Origin: Pseudomonadota bacterium
GTDB lineage: Bacteria > Desulfobacterota > Syntrophorhabdia > Syntrophorhabdales > Syntrophorhabdaceae
NCBI GenBank assembly: GCA_026388215.1
Contig: JAPLKF010000010.1
Span: 1-39,376 of the forward strand
Direction: 5' to 3'
Length of the DNA: 39,376 nucleotides
The notes below the pieces were generated by a model. The model made no database searches. It worked only from the letters and a program-made list of their open reading frames with translations, and was not told the DNA's origin. Within the stretch, counting starts at the first letter, position 1; the number at the start of each line of letters is the position of its first letter. Of this stretch, positions 34,044 to 39,376 are shown one piece after another. A program made the translations under genes and the position numbers.

Positions 34044-35294
34044 TTATTTTTGTTCTGCTTTTCTTGCTGCAACAATTTCAGCTTCCGGGCGCTCACTTTC
34101 GGCACCTTTAACCTCTATCACGTCCTTTAAGATCGGGAATGGATATTTAGGGTCATCCCCCACAACGCCAACGTATGATGAACAACTTAACTGGTTATCA
34201 ATGGGACGGAATCTCAGCTTGCCACGGGTCAGGTCAACGGTGAGCCCTTTCATGGCGTCCTTTACCTTATCCGTGTCGATGGTCTTTGCTTTTTCTATAC
34301 CCTGTTTGAGGGAATACACTGCATCGTAACCCATAACAGCCCAGTCACTTGGATATTTTTTATACTTTGCCCGGTAATTTTTTACGAAATTTACCATCAT
34401 CGGTACATCCAGGTGAGCAAAAAACGGTGCACGTGTAATTGATACGAGGCCTCTCGGGACTGTTTTTGCTTCTATAATCAACTCCGTGACGCTTACCATA
34501 CCACCTGCAAATGTTACTTTTTCGAAAAAGCCATAAGGCCTCGCCTGTTCTATAAAGCTAACATTATCCTTTGAAGCAAGACATGGATATACAAAGTCTG
34601 GTTTCATTGCCATAATGCTTGTGATGAAAGAGGTAAACTGGGTCTCTCCAAGTCTTGGCCAGAATTCTTTCTTTAGCTTTAATTGAGGTGCTACCTTCTT
34701 AAGTTCCTTTACCACCTCTTCCTGGGTCGACCTTCCCCACTCGTAATCAGAGGCAAGTGTCACATATTCCTTCCATCCTTTATCCTTTGCCATTTTGGCA
34801 ATTGCAAGAACTGCCGCCTTTGCCTGCATGTAACTGTTTGGAACTACCTGGAATGTATAAGGACTGTAGTTAATCTTTGTGATATTCTCCGAGTTGCTGA
34901 TTGCAGCAATATGAAGGGTTTTATACTCCCTGCAGATCGGTTTCACCGCAACCGCAACAGCACTCGAATAATCATTAATAACTGCACGGACCTTATCCCT
35001 GAGGATCAAATCTTTTACCTCTCGAACACCCACATCCGGTTTTGTCTGTGTATCTCTCTGAAAAACCTTGATGGGATACTTTCCAAGGAAACCACCCTTT
35101 GCATTTATCTCATCAACAGCAACATGGATGCCTTCCAACTGGTCTTTACTGTAGAGAGTACCTGTGCCGGTAAATCCGAGGGCAACACCAAGGTTGTAAG
35201 GTTCTGCAGACATAACCTTACCTGAACCTGCCAACCCAACCAGAAAAACCAGTGCAACAAAAACAAATACAATCTTTAAAGCTTTGGACTTCAT
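34044..35294 (-). CDS. Periplasmic substrate-binding protein of the Liv-type importer
   Basis: A 416-residue type-1 periplasmic binding protein. It has a signal peptide (MKSKALKIVFVFVALVFLVG, likely cut after MSA) and the family's LGVALGFTGTGTLYSKDQLE opening, GIHVAVDEINAKGG, and a hinge with YDAVYSLKQGIEKA. Binding proteins of this family take up branched-chain amino acids, but also amides, urea, and aromatic and short carboxylates. Being placed between 3-hydroxybutyrate dehydrogenase and acetoacetate-CoA ligase argues for a carboxylate such as 3-hydroxybutyrate (inference). A strong ribosome site (AAAGGAGG) precedes the ATG. Confidence 0.9.
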   Translation of the reverse strand: MKSKALKIVFVFVALVFLVGLAGSGKVMSAEPYNLGVALGFTGTGTLYSKDQLEGIHVAVDEINAKGGFLGKYPIKVFQRDTQTKPDVGVREVKDLILRDKVRAVINDYSSAVAVAVKPICREYKTLHIAAISNSENITKINYSPYTFQVVPNSYMQAKAAVLAIAKMAKDKGWKEYVTLASDYEWGRSTQEEVVKELKKVAPQLKLKKEFWPRLGETQFTSFITSIMAMKPDFVYPCLASKDNVSFIEQARPYGFFEKVTFAGGMVSVTELIIEAKTVPRGLVSITRAPFFAHLDVPMMVNFVKNYRAKYKKYPSDWAVMGYDAVYSLKQGIEKAKTIDTDKVKDAMKGLTVDLTRGKLRFRPIDNQLSCSSYVGVVGDDPKYPFPILKDVIEVKGAESERPEAEIVAARKAEQK

Positions 35295-35335
35295 GACAAA
35301 CCTCCTTTTTTTGTTATTTCCCTAAATAAAAAGGG

Positions 35336-36181
35336 CTAATACGTTAAAACCACACCTCCGTCAAACAAAAGATCCCCGCTATTTAAATATCTGGCGAAAC
35401 GGGAGAAACCAAAGATAAAAAGATTTGCCACTTCAATTGGTGACATCATCTCTTTTATCCGTGATTTTCCCATCATGACATCCCTGACAACCTCTTCAGG
35501 GGTTATCCCGCGCTGCTCTGCCTGTGATGGAATCTGGTTAAGAGCCAATGCAGTTTTTACAAAACCTGTGCTCACAGAAAAGGAACGGATATACCCCTCC
35601 CCTTCAGCGGCAATAGATTGAGAGAGCGCCCTCATAGCAAATTTCGTTATATTGTAGACCGGTTTATTTAATGTACTGATATGGGCATGAATAGACCCCA
35701 TATTACCGATGGCACCTTTGCCATCTTCGCTCTTTTTCATGTAAGGGATTGTCAATTTGGAGAGATAAAACGGAGCCCGGACCATCAGCCTCATCATAAA
35801 GTCATATTTTTCCATAGGAAAGTTTTCGATAGAATCAATATGCTGTATACCAGCAATATTTGCAAGGTATTTGATGCTGCCCAGCTTCACTGATTCTTTT
35901 ACTGCATGTTCTACTTCTTTATCCTTTGTAAGGTCCGTTTTGATGAAAACCATTTGACCACCAATTTTTCGGGCTAAATCCTGGGTCTTTCTCCCCCCTT
36001 TTTCGTCCACATCAAGGCCAACAGCCATAAGATTATTTGCTGCGGCTGCAATACATGTAGCCCTTCCAATACCACTGCCTGCACCGGTCACAATACAGAC
36101 ATTGTTAATATTGAAGTCTGCATCAGAAAGAATTAATACATTTTCGCGTTTTATTTCGGGTTCATTTATATCGAATGACAT
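35336..36181 (-). CDS. D-3-hydroxybutyrate dehydrogenase (SDR family)
   Basis: A 281-residue short-chain dehydrogenase that should oxidise 3-hydroxybutyrate to acetoacetate with NAD+. The nucleotide motif is VTGAGSGIGRATC; catalytic Ser, Tyr and Lys are in GSIHA and PVYNITK. The substrate-site residues known from 3-hydroxybutyrate dehydrogenases also appear: Gln in AGIQH, His two after the serine, Lys three before the tyrosine, and Gln in NQIPSQ. RGITPEEVVRDVMMGK is a further family hallmark. A 30-residue N-terminal extension precedes the Rossmann strand. The start at 36181 follows GCGGGGGTT; the longer frame to 36226 would begin at about the predicted transcription start. First gene of the sigma-54 operon. 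Confidence 0.88.
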   Translation of the reverse strand: MSFDINEPEIKRENVLILSDADFNINNVCIVTGAGSGIGRATCIAAAANNLMAVGLDVDEKGGRKTQDLARKIGGQMVFIKTDLTKDKEVEHAVKESVKLGSIKYLANIAGIQHIDSIENFPMEKYDFMMRLMVRAPFYLSKLTIPYMKKSEDGKGAIGNMGSIHAHISTLNKPVYNITKFAMRALSQSIAAEGEGYIRSFSVSTGFVKTALALNQIPSQAEQRGITPEEVVRDVMMGKSRIKEMMSPIEVANLFIFGFSRFARYLNSGDLLFDGGVVLTY

Positions 36182-36232
36182 GATAACCCCCGCTATGATT
36201 TGTAAAGAAAATAAATTTTTGAACATTTATAT

Positions 36233-36248
36233 TGCAATACCTGTGCCA
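36233..36248 (-). promoter_or_regulatory. Sigma-54 (-24/-12) promoter of the 3-hydroxybutyrate operon
   Basis: On the minus strand the sequence is TGGCACAGGTATTGCA, a perfect match to the sigma-54 consensus TGGCACRNNNNTTGCW with the right spacing. It reads toward the dehydrogenase gene; transcription should begin near 36222, about 40 bases before the ATG at 36181. The adjacent divergent gene encodes a sigma-54 activator, which supports function. Confidence 0.9.
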
Positions 36249-36272
36249 CATGCCCTGATTCAAAAGATGACC

Positions 36273-36358
36273 ATTTATAAATATTTGTAATTGTTAGGAT
36301 ATTTCCTATTTCCAGGGGATATGATACACTATCAATAAGCCATTTATTGTAAATAAAT
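36273..36358. promoter_or_regulatory. Candidate activator-binding palindromes upstream of the sigma-54 promoter
   Basis: ATTTATAAAT (36273-36282) is a perfect 10-bp palindrome, and ATTTATT-GTA-AATAAAT (36342-36358) is a perfect 7+7 inverted repeat. The second lies about 95-110 bases upstream of the -24/-12 promoter, the normal distance for enhancer-type sites; the first is only about 30 bases upstream of it. Both share CATTTAT. In such AT-rich DNA chance palindromes are likely, so only the position speaks for them. Confidence 0.35.
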
Positions 36359-36437
36359 TTTGTCGAACATTAAAATTTATGTAGAATATTTTATACAAAT
36401 AGATATATGCTTGTAGCAGAATAGATACAGGGGGCAT

Positions 36438-37910
36438 ATGCAGGAAAAAAAGATACGAAATCCTTATGCCGGGAATAAGGGCTCAGATAAGGTTAATCCA
36501 CCAGATTTCGAACACCAGGATGTTAAGAAACAGCTTAAGATGCTTAAAATGATTTTTGATAATATTTACAATGGTGTTGTGGTCACCGATACCAATGGTT
36601 ATATTGTTTATTTCAATAAACCCTATGGTCAATTCCTGGGGGTTGATCATGAGGCTCAAATTGGCAAACATGTCACTGAAGTAATAGAAAACACACGCAT
36701 GCACATTGTAGCAAAAACAGGAAAACCAGAAATCAATGTCGCACAAAGGATTCAAGGGCAGGACATGGTGGTTCAGCGAATCCCTATTAAGAAAAACGGT
36801 AAAGTTATTGCTGTGTACGGGCAGGTGATGTTTAAAAAGGTAAGCGATGTCAGTAAGCTTGCAAAAGAATTATCTTTCCTTGAATCAAAGGTAAAACTTT
36901 ATGAAGAAGAACTCATCTCGCTGCGCTCTACCCGTTATACATTTGATAGTATCGTTGGGGCAAGTAATACCTTGTCTGATCTTAAAGGGCAGGCGTTTAA
37001 GGCTGCCAGTAATAACTTCCCTGTCCTGATTACGGGCGAATCAGGTACAGGAAAAGAGATGTTTGCCCAGGCAATCCATAATGCCAGTCCCCGTAAGCTA
37101 TATCCCTTCATAAAAATTAATTGTGCTTCCATACCAAAAGACCTGATTGAATCCGAGCTCTTTGGTTATGAAAAAGGTGCCTTCACAGGGGCAAGTCCAT
37201 ACGGCAAACCCGGTAAGTTTGAGCTTGGAAATCATGGTACTGTGTTTCTTGATGAAATAGGTGACCTGCCTATAGAGATGCAACCGAAATTGTTGCGTGT
37301 CCTTGAAGAGAAAGAGTTCGAACATATCGGTGGAACTATACCTATCAGGTCAGATTTTCGTCTGATTACAGCAAGCAACCAGAATCTTGAAGAGATGTTG
37401 CAGGATGGGAGATTTCGCAAGGACCTGTTTTATCGATTGAATGTGATACGATTACGTATTCCACCCCTTCGTGACAGGACAGAGGACATCACCCCCCTTG
37501 TACACCATTTACTACAGCGGATTGCACAGGATCTATCTATTCCAGAAGTAAAGATAGACCAGCAGCCCGAATATGCTTTAAGCAGTTACGATTGGCCGGG
37601 AAATGTCCGGGAACTCCTTAACGTACTTGAGCGGGTTGTTTCTTCTATGGAAGGGAATGTTATTCATCTCCGTGATATACCCTTCCATATATATAGTAAA
37701 CAAAAGAAAGCAAGGGACACGCACCGTGGTGCACTGAGGGATGTCAACGCCACTGCCGAAAGAGAGGCAATACAATACGCCCTGGAGACAACCAACTACA
37801 ATAAGACACAGGCTGCTGACTTACTCGGTATTCACAGGACGCTTCTTTACAAAAAGATAAAAAAATATAATCTTTTTCTTGATAATAGAACCAACATACC
37901 GTCATTGTAG
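36438..37910 (+). CDS. PAS-AAA+-Fis sigma-54-dependent transcriptional activator
   Basis: A 490-residue enhancer-binding protein. An N-terminal PAS domain (about 33-135; GVVVTDTNGYIVYFNKPYGQ) is followed by a coiled-coil linker (about 135-163) and an AAA+ domain (about 168-400). The AAA+ domain has Walker A GESGTGKE (200-207), GAFTGA (247-252, the sigma-54 contact loop) and Walker B GTVFLDEIGDLP. A C-terminal Fis-type helix-turn-helix follows (about 440-485; NYNKTQAADLLGIHRTLLYK). It has no phosphoacceptor domain, so the PAS domain probably senses a ligand or redox state directly. It is divergent from the bdh-liv operon, which starts with a perfect sigma-54 promoter, and is its probable regulator. 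The ATG follows AGGGGGC. Confidence 0.94.
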   Translation: MQEKKIRNPYAGNKGSDKVNPPDFEHQDVKKQLKMLKMIFDNIYNGVVVTDTNGYIVYFNKPYGQFLGVDHEAQIGKHVTEVIENTRMHIVAKTGKPEINVAQRIQGQDMVVQRIPIKKNGKVIAVYGQVMFKKVSDVSKLAKELSFLESKVKLYEEELISLRSTRYTFDSIVGASNTLSDLKGQAFKAASNNFPVLITGESGTGKEMFAQAIHNASPRKLYPFIKINCASIPKDLIESELFGYEKGAFTGASPYGKPGKFELGNHGTVFLDEIGDLPIEMQPKLLRVLEEKEFEHIGGTIPIRSDFRLITASNQNLEEMLQDGRFRKDLFYRLNVIRLRIPPLRDRTEDITPLVHHLLQRIAQDLSIPEVKIDQQPEYALSSYDWPGNVRELLNVLERVVSSMEGNVIHLRDIPFHIYSKQKKARDTHRGALRDVNATAEREAIQYALETTNYNKTQAADLLGIHRTLLYKKIKKYNLFLDNRTNIPSL

Positions 37911-38056
37911 AAAAATTGATACACTTCCTGAAGGGTTGTCTTTGCTATTCTATTTCAATATGCAACATTACATCAGTATTCAGTTCTTGGTCTGACACAA
38001 CTTGCTATAAGACTGTGGAACACTATGGCACTTTTCTGCAACGACGCCGGAAAGAT

Positions 38057-38770
38057 TTAATGAGTCTTTTTCTTTAGAGGTGATTTATATGCCTGACCCC
38101 TGCTTTCTGAAAGAAATTTTGCCAAGCTGTCCGCCCATAAATCCATAGTATCATAAGCATAAGCCCATCTGCTTTTAGCCTTTATTCCTATCATAAATTC
38201 AACTGGATCAATATCTGTCGTCGCCGGCCCCTTGTGCTTGTCTGACAGGACAATGAGTTGTTCCTTTGTTGTGTGGTCAATTACGACACCCTCCATTCCC
38301 ATTATTGCACCTGTAACACCTGTGTATAAATATACGCCTGTTATTATATTTGTAATAACGTCTGTCCCTGCTACTTCTGTAAGCTTTAATTGAATTTCAA
38401 ACGCTTTGTATCTTCTTATCTCCTCTCCGTTCTCTTTGACAGGCATTACTATGCCAAGTATGTTTCTAAATCGTTGTTTCATTTCTTTTGACAGTTTTTC
38501 CAGTTCTTCCATTGTTGCTTTTTTGTCAAAAACACCTGAAGTTATCAACCTTGCATTGCGTGTATCTACATCTCTGATGTATAGGCACTGATAATTGGCA
38601 AGATCTATTCCTGGTTTTACATATGATTCTTTAAACCCCTTCACACCTATGGTTTCGGATTGTTTTTCTGGTTCTTTTTTTAAAAGGTTTTTCTTATCGA
38701 TGTTGGCACATGAGTTGAGACCTAAACATATAGGAATAAAAATACATGCAATGAATAAATGTTTCTTTAT
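38057..38770 (-). CDS. DUF3313-like lipoprotein with apparent ATA start codon
   Basis: The clear frame from a GTG at 38644 (195 residues) continues upstream without a stop for 42 codons. The extension is an obvious lipoprotein signal: KKHLFIACIFIPICLGLNSC, with the lipobox cysteine in place. The codon where ATG is expected (38768-38770) is ATA, correctly spaced after AGAGGT, and an in-frame TAA lies two codons upstream. So either ATA initiates, the gene lost its start, or a base is wrong. The mature protein (VKPGIDLANYQCLYIRDVD, a long middle and DLWADSLAKFL near the end) resembles DUF3313-type lipoproteins; role unknown. The FecR remnant lies just upstream on the same strand. Confidence 0.6.
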   Translation of the reverse strand: MKKHLFIACIFIPICLGLNSCANIDKKNLLKKEPEKQSETIGVKGFKESYVKPGIDLANYQCLYIRDVDTRNARLITSGVFDKKATMEELEKLSKEMKQRFRNILGIVMPVKENGEEIRRYKAFEIQLKLTEVAGTDVITNIITGVYLYTGVTGAIMGMEGVVIDHTTKEQLIVLSDKHKGPATTDIDPVEFMIGIKAKSRWAYAYDTMDLWADSLAKFLSESRGQAYKSPLKKKTH

Positions 38771-38850
38771 GATTTACCTCTTCCTATTTGTTTCAACCCC
38801 CTTTTATGCATTCTCCTACTTTTATATTAAAAACCAGCACCATCAGCCCC

Positions 38851-39234
38851 TTAATGATGATGCGTTGGAGTTACCCCCCCACCACTTGTTGCAGCTGCGA
38901 CACCAGCTGCTACTGCTGCTCCAACTGCTACACAGCTGCAATTGTGCCTGCCCCAAGAGAGAGGATACTGGTACGTTTACCTCTTTCAATCAAAAACTGA
39001 GTAATTTCAAGTTTCGAGTTTTGGCCAACGCTGAGCATACTGTCATCGCCGAGCAATAGTTTTGTCCTCGCCCTTTCGCCTGTAGATACAAGGTCCTTAA
39101 TCTGCAACCCATCGTCAACCTTTGGTTTTATCGTTGCCTTTTCCCTTGTCAGTGATACATTACCACGGATTTCAGAAAATTTACCTACGGTATCGGCAAG
39201 AAGTGAAACAGGAAACAATTAAAATTTGTTTTAT
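38851..39234 (-). pseudogene. FecR-domain protein remnant with two frame breaks
   Basis: The central frame (39218 down to 38928) reads VGKFSEIRGNVSLTREKATI, then KDLVSTGERARTKLLLGDDS and a LSLGAGTIAAV end, which is a FecR-type beta domain. Its signal peptide is split: KQILI in one frame (from an ATA at 39234) and FPVSLLADTVGKF in the next. At the C-terminus a stop follows IAAV, but two bases out of frame the sequence goes on AVGAAVAAGVAAATSGGG to a TAA at 38851, the alanine/glycine-rich tail such proteins often have. So one frame break lies near 39217 and a +2 break near 38929. Degeneration is likeliest; sequence errors are possible. Confidence 0.6.
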
Positions 39235-39278
39235 TGCTGGGGGCCAATGGCCTGGAATGGAGTTATTTGATAAATGCT

Positions 39279-39354
39279 TGGTGGAGCTGAACGGGATCGA
39301 ACCGTCGACCTCATGACTGCCAGTCATGCGCTCTCCCATCTGAGCTACAGCCCC
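39279..39354 (-). tRNA. tRNA-Ala (anticodon GGC)
   Basis: Read on the minus strand, a complete cloverleaf is seen: acceptor GGGGCTG pairing with CAGCTCC, D arm GCTC/GAGC, anticodon stem CATGA/TCATG with loop CTGGCAG (anticodon GGC, alanine), and T arm with TTCGATC. The 3' CCA is encoded. The G-T pairs in acceptor and T stems are normal wobbles. The plus-strand frame that ends in the peptide NGIEPSTS is the well-known spurious translation of such a tRNA. Confidence 0.96.
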
Positions 39355-39376
39355 ACTGGTATTTTTATAACAACAT

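Noticed and set aside
34044-35294. Annotating the binding protein as leucine-specific LivK
   Set aside because: The family covers many substrates and the operon context is ketone-body metabolism, so no amino acid specificity is claimed.
38026-38040. A second sigma-54-like promoter, TGGCAC followed by CTGCA, on the plus strand
   Set aside because: The spacing between the GG and GC elements is one base short, which usually abolishes function, and no plus-strand gene follows; both next genes are on the minus strand.
39122-39316. 64-residue plus-strand reading frame ending in NGIEPSTS
   Set aside because: This is the classic false protein from the antisense of a tRNA gene; it overlaps tRNA-Ala.

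Overview
The window reads as the chromosome of a strictly or mostly anaerobic Gram-negative bacterium. The likeliest group is Desulfobacterota (old Deltaproteobacteria), perhaps near the syntrophic Syntrophorhabdus-type lineages; this is inferred from gene content and not tested. Pointers are a 13-heme membrane cytochrome, lipoproteins and a BamE-like protein (so an outer membrane), Tat components, a complex I-like operon without the NADH module, a sigma-54-controlled acyl-CoA cassette and several small flavoproteins. No insertion sequences, phage genes or CRISPR arrays were seen.

Layout. 1-2176 (minus): a 13-heme cytochrome c, translationally coupled to a cytochrome b561-like subunit cut by the window edge. 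2267-5751 (plus): tatA, a Sua5-type threonylcarbamoyl-AMP synthase, a BamE-like lipoprotein, a zinc-ribbon protein, a small lipoprotein and ftsY. A cluster of DnaA-box-like 9-mers lies at 3700-3733. 5797-8364 (minus): a P2-type cation ATPase. 8561-11870 (plus): a DUF502 membrane protein overlapping tatC, then a DedA protein, a small coiled-coil protein and an MltD-like lytic transglycosylase.

11984-23292 (plus) is one long complex I operon: nuoA, B, CD, H, I, J, K, then an Mrp/NuoL-type antiporter subunit, an 84-residue membrane protein, a second Mrp-D-type antiporter subunit with a NuoL-like C-terminal extension, then nuoM and nuoN. nuoE, nuoF and nuoG are absent. The operon therefore encodes four antiporter-like subunits instead of three.

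23420-28574 is a mixed metabolic stretch: a 4-oxalocrotonate tautomerase-like protein, a fumarate reductase/aspartate oxidase-type flavoprotein, an exported SagB-type nitroreductase, a surface-adhesin-E-like protein, hisF, a PNPOx-like flavoprotein, half of a rubredoxin and a cytoplasmic nitroreductase.

28663-36181 (minus) is one operon: 3-hydroxybutyrate dehydrogenase, livKHMGF-type ABC importer and acetoacetate-CoA ligase. A perfect -24/-12 sigma-54 promoter (36233-36248) precedes it, and a PAS-AAA+-Fis activator is divergently transcribed at 36438-37910. The set makes sense as uptake of a carboxylate (candidate: 3-hydroxybutyrate) and its conversion via acetoacetate to acetoacetyl-CoA. The end of the window holds a DUF3313-like lipoprotein gene whose apparent start codon is ATA, a FecR-domain remnant with frame breaks, and tRNA-Ala(GGC).

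A scattered family of intergenic arrays with a 7-base period, often self-complementary, lies at gene borders throughout the window and in places supplies the coding ends of genes.
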